A stretch of DNA of 64,000 nt from Coemansia sp. RSA 487 (lineage: Eukaryota > Kickxellomycota > Kickxellomycetes > Kickxellales > Kickxellaceae), in the NCBI GenBank assembly GCA_027577595.1, contig JANBRJ010000016.1, positions 1-64,000 of the forward strand, written 5' to 3'. Positions 11,243-20,541 of this stretch are shown one piece after another (the stretch's first letter is position 1; every line of letters begins with the position of its first letter). The position numbers were made by a program, and so were the translations under genes. The notes under the pieces are model-generated. The model searched no databases. It saw only the letters and a list, made by a program, of their open reading frames with translations, and was not told the origin of the DNA.

Positions 11243-12355
11243 TTATTTTCCAGAAAACTTTGAAATAAACTCTTCTGTCAAAAACGGCTTGCACTTTCCA
11301 AGTGGCGTTATCTGGACCTCTTCGTCCTCTGAGTTATATGAAATACGGTACTGGAACTCGGGTCCTGTTTCCACTACACAATCCTTGATGAACTGCAGCA
11401 GCATGTTAGCAAAGTTCATGCAAACGTTGGCTGTCCACATCCCCGGTTTCTCCCGCACCCTTCGTGGCATATCCTGCGTTCTAATGTCCTCTATGCCACA
11501 CAACATACCGTTCGCATTCCTGTACCCAACAGTGACTACGGGTGTGCCAGCAATAAACGACTGTGCCCAGAACTTTAGCAGCTTATATCGTTCAAACATC
11601 AGAACCTTGCGCTCCGTGTCAAGAACATTTGCCGTTTTCAGCTCGCGGTAACTGCGACTTGGGAATTCCGCTGGCTTCTCTCCATCGATGCAGTCGATCT
11701 CAGCACCAGAAATTATGCTGTGCGCACCGAGGCGCGTGCGGAACACAGAGCAGTACTCTGTGTTTGTATTGACAACGGCGTTGTGTCTATTCTGAAGCTC
11801 CGCTTCGAGCTTTTCTGGAGAAAGGCGATTCGGAGGCTCATTGAGCATACAGAGCAGCTCGAACTTGTAACCACCATACGTTAGCTTGCGATGCATATCA
11901 GATGAGCCCCTGCGATCCGCTATCTTTTCCGATGTCAAGTCCTCCTCAATGTAAATTGCGGAGCCTAGCTTTGTTGCGTTCATGGCCCACGACTCACGCA
12001 GTGTATATGGCGTGATAAACATCCGCGTCAGCATGCCTCGAAACATCACAAAGTCCGATTGAAAAATACGCGGATCTGCTGCCTGCTTTTGGAGATGGCA
12101 TAGTGAGGCGAGCAAGCTATCGATATGCTCGTTTACCATGTAGTCTCGTTGTATCTGAGAGTCAACACCATCAAAGAGGCACGGAGCAGGGTCTAGCTGC
12201 GGAGCATAGTAGTACTTTAGCTCCCTGTTGTCCATGCATATTTTGCGGTGTTCGGAGTAGCTAAACGAAAGGATCTCCTTGGGTTCAGAAAACGGAGGGC
12301 ATGGAAGCCGATACTTTCCTAACGGATGGATACCAAAGCGTCTTATGGACATCAT
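11243..12355 (-). CDS. RAI1: Rai1/DXO decapping pyrophosphohydrolase
   Basis: This 370-residue protein has the DXO/Rai1 signatures: the acidic metal-binding segment GAEIDC followed by YRELKTA, which supplies the catalytic Glu and Lys. The conserved GYR and RKLTYGGYKFE segments are also present. Rai1 removes incomplete or non-canonical 5' caps (pyrophosphate, unmethylated or NAD caps) and stabilises the Rat1/Xrn2 5'-3' exonuclease. The ATG at 12355 is the first in frame; the residues before it come only from non-ATG codons. The gene ends tail-to-tail with RAM2. Confidence 0.92.
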   Translation of the reverse strand: MMSIRRFGIHPLGKYRLPCPPFSEPKEILSFSYSEHRKICMDNRELKYYYAPQLDPAPCLFDGVDSQIQRDYMVNEHIDSLLASLCHLQKQAADPRIFQSDFVMFRGMLTRMFITPYTLRESWAMNATKLGSAIYIEEDLTSEKIADRRGSSDMHRKLTYGGYKFELLCMLNEPPNRLSPEKLEAELQNRHNAVVNTNTEYCSVFRTRLGAHSIISGAEIDCIDGEKPAEFPSRSYRELKTANVLDTERKVLMFERYKLLKFWAQSFIAGTPVVTVGYRNANGMLCGIEDIRTQDMPRRVREKPGMWTANVCMNFANMLLQFIKDCVVETGPEFQYRISYNSEDEEVQITPLGKCKPFLTEEFISKFSGK

Positions 12356-12698
12356 CAATGGTTTCAAAAAGTACTCTTATTGGATGCCCGTGGTTGGTGT
12401 GTTGTCTAAATATTAGGAAAGGAAGATGAAATAAATGCATTCGCTAGCCAGCTGGAAAATTTACTTTTTTTGCAAAAAAGTGAATTTTCATATTTTAAAA
12501 ATAAAGTGTACCTAATTATGTCTGTTAATATGGGCAGCGGAGCCATGCCTCGTGTTTTGCGATGTATATGCGGTGTGTTGTGGTTTGTGCAAGCACAAGC
12601 AGAACTAAGGTAAACACGCTAGCTTAAAAATACGTTTAATATTGAAAATAACAATAACCGAAACGGTTTCAAAATAAATAATGACCATTGAAAACAGC
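12356..12698. other. Intergenic stretch RAI1/PDX1-like
   Basis: This A/T-rich spacer lies upstream of RAI1 and downstream of the PDX1-like gene. No gene is seen. Confidence 0.5.
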
Positions 12699-13571
12699 TT
12701 AGTCAATTGGTGGCACATCCATATTCTCGGAAATTTTAGCAAGCATTTCATAGTTCTTTGGGTTTTCTGTAGCCACCACCAGCGCTAGCGCGCGTCGCTG
12801 AACATCCATACTGGATAGCGCATTAGCACTGATGATGAGGCCATCACAGTTTTGGCTCATTAGATAAGCAGCATCAGTTGGTTCAAATATCCCGCCATGA
12901 CCAAACAGTGGAACAGGAAGTTTTCCACGCCTTGCTACTTGCTCAAGAAGCGTATAAGGCGCATCGATTTCTTCAGCATATGCTTTCAGGTCATCTTTGT
13001 TCTTAAACTTGCTTACGGCTGCCTTTATTTGGCTATTTATCGTGTTCACTTCGATAATTGCATTAGCAATATTTGGACTACTTTCAATGTCACCTCCCTT
13101 TGTATGGATCATCGATGCGCCTTCTGAAATCCGCCAAAGAGCTTCGCCAAGATCTGATGCGGCACAGATAAATGGTACTTTGTATGGCTTCTTTAAAATG
13201 TGGTTGCCCTCGTTTGCTGCGGTCGTAATAATGTCGTACTCGTGGATTCCATTAGCATAAAGATGCTGCGTAATTTTGGCCTCCATTTCATGGCCTACAC
13301 GCACTCTTCCAAACACAGGTAAGGCAACGCTGTCCATAATATCCTTTGTTATACCAGGGTCAGCCATACGGAATGCTTCGGATGCTTCATCGTCATTATC
13401 GTATATATGTCCACCTCCGACTGAAATTATAGCCTTTGCACCAACTCTTTCGCATATCTTGGCTTGGGCTTGGTTATAGACACAGAATATAGCGCCGCCT
13501 TTGAGCATATACATAAACCGGAGCTTATCTGCCCACAGCTCGTATATTTTTTCATTATAAGTTGGTGCCAT
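12699..13571 (-). CDS. PDX1/SNZ (PdxS) family protein, probably non-catalytic
   Basis: This 290-residue protein aligns end to end with PdxS/PDX1/Snz, the synthase subunit that builds pyridoxal 5'-phosphate from ribose 5-phosphate, glyceraldehyde 3-phosphate and ammonia. Shared landmarks include LKGGAIFCVYN, FRMADP, VRVGH and GASMIHTKGG. Key active-site residues differ. The Asp of the VIMDV.N motif is Cys30. The substrate-binding lysine of the xxAKxRIGH motif (Lys81 in B. subtilis) is Arg89. The ERVPADIRA loop is replaced by a GGGHIYDND segment, and the GSGIF phosphate-binding segment reads SANAL. The second active-site lysine (Lys149 in B. subtilis) is kept as Lys158. Arabidopsis PDX1.2 is a known non-catalytic paralogue that assembles with active PDX1. 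I infer a similar regulatory or structural role; a different activity is possible. No PDX2/SNO partner gene is in this window. Confidence 0.8.
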   Translation of the reverse strand: MAPTYNEKIYELWADKLRFMYMLKGGAIFCVYNQAQAKICERVGAKAIISVGGGHIYDNDDEASEAFRMADPGITKDIMDSVALPVFGRVRVGHEMEAKITQHLYANGIHEYDIITTAANEGNHILKKPYKVPFICAASDLGEALWRISEGASMIHTKGGDIESSPNIANAIIEVNTINSQIKAAVSKFKNKDDLKAYAEEIDAPYTLLEQVARRGKLPVPLFGHGGIFEPTDAAYLMSQNCDGLIISANALSSMDVQRRALALVVATENPKNYEMLAKISENMDVPPID

Positions 13572-14296
13572 GGTAATAGAGTAGCTACTATTGTTATACT
13601 GTGTTTAATTAGTGATATGCTTTGAGGTTGAGGGAAAGAGGATATTATAGATAGCCAGCAAAATGCAATACTTTCAATGTAAATAATAAAAAGGAAAAAG
13701 AGAGTAAACAGGCAGTTATCAACACACGGCACGATAGCCGTAGAACACCGGAATTCGTCTGTTTAAACAACGTCTTTGTAGTAGTGGTATTTTTTTTTAT
13801 AAAGATGATTAAAAACGACTTGCTAGCTTTTGCCTGCGTTTTCAACAATTTGTTTATATAAAGGCCAGCTAATCGGTTGTACATGTTGGCTTTATTCGTT
13901 ACAAGCTGTTTATTAATGTAAACGACACTTGCTGGCCATTATAAGACGATGGCTGATATATAATGCCAGCCATGGTGTAGTAGCAAGAACAAAAATGTGT
14001 CATTGATGGAAAAGCATATATACCTACAAGCAAACGATGTTGCCTTGGGTAAACAACCCATGTGAAAATGGCCACACCCAACCTTTTAACTACCTTGGGG
14101 TAATCAGATCAGGTATGGTGCTGGGAGGGGCTTTCTTTTTCGTCATCGCGTTTTTCTTGCCCCTTGTCAGCTTCTTGCTGCCTTTTTCTTTTTCTTTTTA
14201 TACTATTATTAAAATTGTACTTTTTGTTTTTGTTTTTTTGTTTTTGCTGGATACTAGTTAAATTATATTCATACCGTGCAAAAGGGGATTCAGACT
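13572..14296. other. Divergent intergenic region PDX1-like/TFG2
   Basis: About 725 bases separate two divergent start codons. The TFG2-proximal part is very T-rich, as in fungal promoters. No supported gene was seen; the open frames inside are hydrophobic translations of T-tracts. Confidence 0.5.
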
Positions 14297-15325
14297 ATGC
14301 TCTCGGATGTGGAAGACACAAAAAAGCCGGAGCTTTACGAAGAGCTCGAAGAGGATGACAGCAAGGCTACCTCCTCAAAAAATGCAAGTAATGCTGAAGC
14401 CGAAGAGCTTGAAGACGACGAAATTGGAGAGGTGAATATGGACAAGCTTGATAGCAAGGTATGGCTGGTTAAAGTTCCACAGTTCCTTGCGGACAAGTGG
14501 AAGCAGCAGGACAGCGACGGTGTCCAGATAGGCAAAATACGCATCTACGACGAGCCCGACAAAAGCGGCAGCAGAATTGCAATCATGCTCCAAGACTCTC
14601 CAGAGTACAGCGACGTGCCAAAGATGTACCGGATGCAGGTGACAAACGAAAAAGTGCGCAACATGCTCATATTCTCAGAGATACGCGATCCTAACGAAGT
14701 CATCAAGCCAACGTCGTCGCAGGCAAACAAGGCTGTGCCAATCGCAATGTCGGGCACCGTTCACCACGAGTGCACAGTTACACCAGAATATACGGACGAG
14801 TATAAGCGAATTATGAGAAAGCGCATTTTGGACCAACACAAAAACTCTCGCAAGGTCCAAGCCAGCAGCGAGAGCCATTACAACAGAAGCATGCTCAAAG
14901 CAAACAACGGTGGCTTTGAGACCGCCCAAAAGAAGGCCAAGACAGACTCCAAATTAGCGCGCATGGATCGCAAGGACCTGATGAGTATGTTGTTTGCAAG
15001 CTTTGAAAAGTACCCGTACTGGTCCCTGAAGGGTCTTGTTGAACACACAAGACAGCCGACCGCATTCCTGAAAGAGGTCCTATTGGAAATTGCAAAGCTC
15101 AACAAGCGTGGACCATATACCGGCACTTACAGCCTTAAGCCCGAGTTCAAGAAGCTTACCAAAGAAGAAGTTGCTGCCGCATCTGCGGACGCTTTGAACG
15201 AAGGTGGGTTTTCTGGGAACGGCGCGTCGACATCTGCTGGCGACGCTGGAAAGGACAATGTGTCGGGCGATGACATAGATGATATAGACAATATTAACGA
15301 GGATGATGATTTCGAGGATGTTTAA
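14297..15325 (+). CDS. TFG2: TFIIF beta subunit (Tfg2/RAP30)
   Basis: This 342-residue protein has an acidic N-terminus. The TFIIF-beta dimerisation domain starts at KVWLVKVPQFLADKW, and a C-terminal winged helix carries MSMLFASFEKYPYWSLKGL and the PTAFLKEVLLEIA helix. An acidic Asp/Asn tail ends the protein. TFIIF escorts RNA polymerase II to promoters and aids start-site selection and early elongation. The ATG at 14297 is the first in frame; the codons before it begin with GTG. The gene converges on CDC123. Confidence 0.94.
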   Translation: MLSDVEDTKKPELYEELEEDDSKATSSKNASNAEAEELEDDEIGEVNMDKLDSKVWLVKVPQFLADKWKQQDSDGVQIGKIRIYDEPDKSGSRIAIMLQDSPEYSDVPKMYRMQVTNEKVRNMLIFSEIRDPNEVIKPTSSQANKAVPIAMSGTVHHECTVTPEYTDEYKRIMRKRILDQHKNSRKVQASSESHYNRSMLKANNGGFETAQKKAKTDSKLARMDRKDLMSMLFASFEKYPYWSLKGLVEHTRQPTAFLKEVLLEIAKLNKRGPYTGTYSLKPEFKKLTKEEVAAASADALNEGGFSGNGASTSAGDAGKDNVSGDDIDDIDNINEDDDFEDV

Positions 15326-15400
15326 TTTTTCTTTTCTTCTAGCGGCCGATCAGTAGTGTTGGAAAAGTTTTAAAAAAATAAATATTCACGAAGCTCTAGT

Positions 15401-16582
15401 CTATATCTGTGCTTGGTTATTCGTCTGGGCAATGAGCTGGGACAGCGTGTCTTGGAACGTTGCGGTGGTCATCTCTACAGGATACCTGTTCATCGAGTGT
15501 TTCTTCGTGAAATACCCCATTGTGTTTACATTGTTGGGGAAGAGCCTGATCTCTGGCTCGCCGTCGTTGTTCATTTTCAGCAGCTCTTCCCATTCAAATA
15601 GAATCGGCTCCACGGTGTGGGTCCAAGGCTCAAAATCGACTACAAATGTCCTGTTTGCCGTGCGAGCAATATATGCATCAAAACAATAGTTGGCTGAAGG
15701 GAAGTTTGGACGCACATGGGCTTCAAACAGCTCGCCAATCTTGGTCAAGATCTCTGAGCGCATGTCCTCGAGAAAGTCGTAGTAGTGAGGATCGATTTGG
15801 GAAATGGCAACGATTTTGTGGTCCTTGACAAAGCAGCGGAACTCCATTGACGGGACCAAGTTGCACCACTGGCGAAGCACAAGCTCGGGCTCAACTTCGC
15901 CAAGTTGATCGCGCGGCAAGTAGCGGCCGCTCTCAATATCGCTGGCAATGTTATAGCTGCTCTTGAGCAACAGATAGACTTGGGACGGATTAGCACACTT
16001 AAGCGAGTCACATGTAGTCATGTGCACAGCATCTCTGGGTGAGCTCCAGTTCATACGCGGGAAGACTGTGCCATCAAGCTCTTCAATGACTCGACGGATC
16101 TCTACAGTTGTGCTCTCGATATCTATACCTGCGTTTGGCTCCTCCTCATCGCTCCACTCGACATCGTCGTAGTTCGATATCCCATGCTCCTCAAACTCAC
16201 CACTAAATACTGGGTTTGCCTCGTTGTCGGGCAAAAACACACCATCACTTAGCAAGTACGTTAGAAAGTTTTGCTCAAGCGGCTTTATAATCTCGGATTT
16301 AAATGTTGCATTCCGAAGCTTCGGGTACCATGACGAAAACATACAGTTAATAACTTCATCTTTTGCCAGCGGCGGAAAGAGCTTGGAAATATCCCGATTC
16401 TCGTCATCATCGCTATCACTATTATCGCACATGGGTTCTTTAGATTCGGTGTTATTCGCTGCAGCAGCCTCGGCTATTGTGGATATTGCTTCCTTTGCCG
16501 CTGAATCGTCGTACTGGTTCCCTGTATTCTGGCGATCAGTCGAAGCACTGTCTGCCACTGATGCTCTTGTTTCCTCAGACAT
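15401..16582 (-). CDS. CDC123: Cdc123/D123 family eIF2 assembly factor
   Basis: This 393-residue D123-family protein has conserved segments: the INCMFSSWYPKLRN motif after a disordered acidic N-terminus (about 1-70), PRMNWSSPRDA, EFRCFVKDHKIVAISQ and FDAYIARTANRTFVVDFEPW. Cdc123 is an ATP-grasp-like chaperone that joins eIF2 gamma to eIF2 alpha/beta so that the initiation ternary complex can form. Start chosen at the ATG at 16582. Confidence 0.94.
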   Translation of the reverse strand: MSEETRASVADSASTDRQNTGNQYDDSAAKEAISTIAEAAAANNTESKEPMCDNSDSDDDENRDISKLFPPLAKDEVINCMFSSWYPKLRNATFKSEIIKPLEQNFLTYLLSDGVFLPDNEANPVFSGEFEEHGISNYDDVEWSDEEEPNAGIDIESTTVEIRRVIEELDGTVFPRMNWSSPRDAVHMTTCDSLKCANPSQVYLLLKSSYNIASDIESGRYLPRDQLGEVEPELVLRQWCNLVPSMEFRCFVKDHKIVAISQIDPHYYDFLEDMRSEILTKIGELFEAHVRPNFPSANYCFDAYIARTANRTFVVDFEPWTHTVEPILFEWEELLKMNNDGEPEIRLFPNNVNTMGYFTKKHSMNRYPVEMTTATFQDTLSQLIAQTNNQAQI

Positions 16583-16828
16583 GAAAATAAAAAGTGTTTT
16601 AACGGTGATGTCTGGTGTCTATTAAACGTCACAGAGAGACTAGAAAATAGTATTTATATATGGACAGAGATTGAACGATAATCAAGCGAAATGCTTGAAA
16701 TGTTCAGAGATATGGCAACCAGAAAACTCTCATATTAATCGCAACAGACAGAGAACTAGAAAATCATTGGGCATAATGGGTCAACATCATCACACTTGAT
16801 CCAAAAAAATAAGACATTTTCAGGTTTC

Positions 16829-19800
16829 TCAGCGACGTCTATGAGCACCGGATCCAGAGAGCACGAGCTTCACTTTTCTCCTGCGGTTCTTCTTTGAGGC
16901 CGAGTGTCCATCTGCTGATTTTGGACTAATGACAAAGTCCTCAGGGTCATTTGGGCCATCGTAGTGGTGGTGGTCTTCCTCATCATTTCGATTGCCCTTG
17001 TGGCGAGACGATTCTGCCGCTCGCTCGAATTCCTCCCAGAAATCACTGTTCAGTATTTCGTTGGAATACGGTGTAGAGGATGGAAGCGGGGCTCGCGGCC
17101 ACAGGCTCTTTTTCGGCTGCTGCTGGTTTGATTTGTCAGCTACAAAATCAGCTTCAGACACTGCACTGTCATTAAGGGCAGGAAAGCTCGATTCGTCTGG
17201 AGTTGACCGGCCATGCCCACCACTATCGACAAAGCTATGCTCTGGTGGCTCCATAGCCTGTGCAGCAGCCGCTAGGAATTCCGATCGAGCCTCATCGAGT
17301 GCCGCTTGCTTTGCACGGGCAGCATGCTGCTTGTCGCGGTGAGAAAGCTGCGGGCGAAACTTTTCGATGCTTTTACGCGATACAAGGCCCTTCAGCTCAG
17401 GCTCGATAAACAAAACATCGCAGCGCAACGGTAGATGATTCAGCATTTTGAACTGCTGGCGCACATCGTCAGTAATCGTAGACTCTACAGAATGTCTGAC
17501 CTTGACTTCCAGCTCGTCGGGCATGTCACTATGGCTGCCATACTCATGCGAAACAACGCGGGCAGGAAGCGGGTGCATGTATATATGCTGACCATCGTTG
17601 GCCTGGTAGAAATATACAAATTCGTCATTGTTCGACTCTTGCTTGTGGTCATTCCTTTGAGTGAAGCTGTCGGCACTGGTCTCATCTACTGCTGACGGCT
17701 GTGACGCAAGTGTGTTATTGCCGCCCTTGTCGTCATGGAGGATACGTTGCTCCTTCCTTGCGCTTCTCTCCATCGTGGTGTCCTGTGCACTGAATGCTTC
17801 GTAAGCCTTAAGCATATGATCGACGCTCATGGTAGCTGATTCTGCAAACAGTCGCGAATCTAAATCAGTCGTATCATCGCCCTTTAAACTGTCTAGCTCT
17901 GCAATCTCTTGCTTGTACTCGCCGATACAGTATTCCTGATCTGCCAGCACAAATTTTGCAAACGGAAGTGCGTCCCTGGTAAACGTCCATGGGCAATGGT
18001 GGCTTTTAAATGCCAACTCGCTCTTTGTGCTTCCCTGCTTTGATGCGGCCGCTATTGACTTTGCGCAATCTATAGCATCCTGCGAGTATATATGTGACGA
18101 GGTCGAGCGAGGCATACATATGGTCGTTCCTCGCAAGCGCTTCATCAGGCGCATAGTAATGCACGAGCCAGCGCCAAGCTTTTGTGTGGCATACATGCTG
18201 TCTGGTCTTGAGTCGATAGCATTTTCCGACATTCCGGTAAAGTACTGTGTTTTCCAAAAGTGGACTGGGAACAAGTCGTTGTTTGTGATTGCGCTCCAGC
18301 AAACAGGGCATTTTTTGTTATGCTTTTCCTCATCGCTGTCATACGATAAGAAGCGCAAAATGCACGGAAAGCAGAATACATGTCCGCATTCGGTGACTCT
18401 GGCAGCTATAGGTGGAGACAAGCAGATCGGGCAGTTGATCGGTTCGCCAGTAACAGGCATAATAACACGCTCAATCCACTCCCATCTTAGCTGCATATCC
18501 GGCCGGACCGTTATTGGCTTAAAGTTCTGCCAAAACTGGGGTTTCAACGCAAACCGAAAGTTGGCGTTGATAAACATTGTTCTGTTGATCTGCGCTTGAC
18601 GCTCGCTGCTATACATATTTGCCGCCCGTCGACGAGGACGCATCATTAGTGTCGGCGGGGGCAATCTTGGCGGAAGAGAGAAGTTTAGCAAGTGGTTGAA
18701 ATTTGTTTTTTCACGAGATTTTCCCTTTTGCTTCTTTCCACGGCCATGGCTGCTCTCCTTGGAGCGGCCGATGTCTGCGTCTTCAAATACCAATCCGTTT
18801 GGGGCATGGGCTCTGTCATCGCTGCTTTCGGCAGGACTGCTTGATTCAACTAGCGTAATATCAGTGACGCCTGTAATAAGACCAGAATCCACACTGTCCA
18901 TATAATGGTCTATAGTATTTGTCGAATCAGCAGTGGTGTGCTTGTCATCAGCGCAATATGTCAGCTGCTTAACCCAGTTCTGTGCCGCAGTTTCGGTATT
19001 GATTCGACAAAGCAAGGGTGGGTTAGGCAGTCCAAGAGAGTCGAAAAACACTGGTTCAGATTCAGACACGACGATAGTCTGCTTCGAAGTACGCGAGATG
19101 GCTGATGCTATATCTGTAAATTCCTTCGAGGAGTTGTGTACGTCGCCAAAAACAAGCAAAAGATCGACGTGCGCAGCAGCATCAGCTTCAGCCATCGCCG
19201 CTGCTAGAGCGTCGTTTGTTTTGGTGTCCAATATTTCTGGAACGAATCTATCGTCCGTGCTGTCTAAACTGCTGGCCACAGAGCCACACGCACCGCAAAC
19301 AGAGCAAGAAACAGTCTGGCCACCCATTACCTTGAACAGCATCGCCTGTGAAAACTTGCTCTTGGAGGTGCATTTCTTGCACACAAGATCAGTGGCACGT
19401 CCATGAATACAGACCAAACGCGATTCAAACTCAGCATAATTCTCGGTGGTTACGCCTGCAGTGAACTGAAAAAAAGCCGTGTGAACATCGTCCGTGTATA
19501 GACGCGTGAGTTTGTTGTTGGAAATAAGGAACAAGATAAGGTCCTGGAGCGCAGATTTCGGTGCCATAGCCAAATTACCCACGAACTTTGAGATCGAACT
19601 GAAAAAGGCTTTTCCTGATATCCCTTCAATATTTGTACTGTCGGTTGGCGAGGTATAAGCGGCGCCAAGTGCAGCCTTGATCGCTGGGCCATCCATGATA
19701 CTCTATACGTTGAAACGCCAAGATCAATACAAAGGTATTTTGAGGTGTTAGTAGTTGCTGTTACATGTACCGAATAATAGTTTCTTAATGCAGTGTTTCA

Positions 19801-20006
19801 TCCCAAACGAATGGCAGCGGAGTTGTTGTCGATTTACGAAAAAAGGATCAACATACACTTATTTCTGGTTGCTGCGAGGCCTCTGGAGCGACCAGAACGA
19901 TGCAAGATCGAGCGCTGTTGATTGATTCGCTTGCACTTTCTACGCCACTCACAGCCTGTGTGGAAGAGGCGGACGCGGTATTTTGGAATATATTCGTATT
20001 TGACAT
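16829..20006 (-). CDS. Degenerate sirtuin-like domain fused to RNF10/Mag2-type RING protein, two exons
   Basis: I read exon 1 at 20006-19857 and exon 2 at 19702-16829, phase 0, with a 154-base intron (donor GTATGT, exact TACTAAC at 19747-19753, acceptor TATAG). The product is 1007 residues. Residues about 35-265 follow a sirtuin outline. CIVLVAPEAS sits where sirtuins have IVVLTGAGAS, LTRLYTDDVH where they have LLRLYTQNID, and CIHG keeps the catalytic-type His at about 150. Two CxxC pairs (about 158/161 and 183-189) match the zinc ribbon, and DLLLVFG begins the second Rossmann half. NAD-contacting residues are altered, so deacylation is unlikely. A RING finger follows at about 474-519 (CPIC...CGHVFC...CPVC), then the RNF10/Mag2 C-terminal region (FYQANDGQHIYMHPL and HLPLRCD). 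RNF10/Mag2 ubiquitinates stalled 40S ribosomes. One continuous frame carries both parts, so the fusion does not depend on splicing. Confidence 0.8.
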
Positions 20007-20541
20007 TATTGAGGACATAAATCGAAATGCTAGTAATTACAAATTAAGGGGAGGAAGGGTGTAGAGGATATAATTTACAGAGATAAGAGTCTATAGAGAG
20101 AGAAATAAATGAAAAGGGTGTATTGCTAGAATGCTGAAATTAAAGAACTCAAGCTTTGTGTTGCAGGAAGTAAGACGGGGTGGCGTTTGGTCTTTTCAGG
20201 TGATTCGCCAATGTAAAAGAGAAGACGAGTCAAATGTAAATAAATCTACAATTACTTTGAAAATGGACTCAAGTTGTTTAAAGTAAAGTGAAAAAGAATT
20301 TCTAATGCGAAAAAGAGAAAAAGCTTTAACTCAGCCGCAGCAGCTGTTTTCTCATCCTAATAAACCTCACTAATCCATTTGTTCTTGGCTTGATCCAATT
20401 TTGGTACAGCGCTTTTTTTTTTGTTGCTCAAGCCCGTTTTCATCCCCTCTCGTTCCTTTTTTACTATCGTTTTTTTTTCTAAAAGGTAAAAGATCCTCGT
20501 TTGTTTATTACTTATTTGTATTTTAAAAACAACCCGCGTAA
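20007..20541. other. Divergent intergenic region
   Basis: About 535 bases lie between the start of the sirtuin-like/RING gene and the RUS gene. It is A/T-rich, with T-runs near 20410-20480 just before the RUS start. No gene is seen. Confidence 0.5.
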
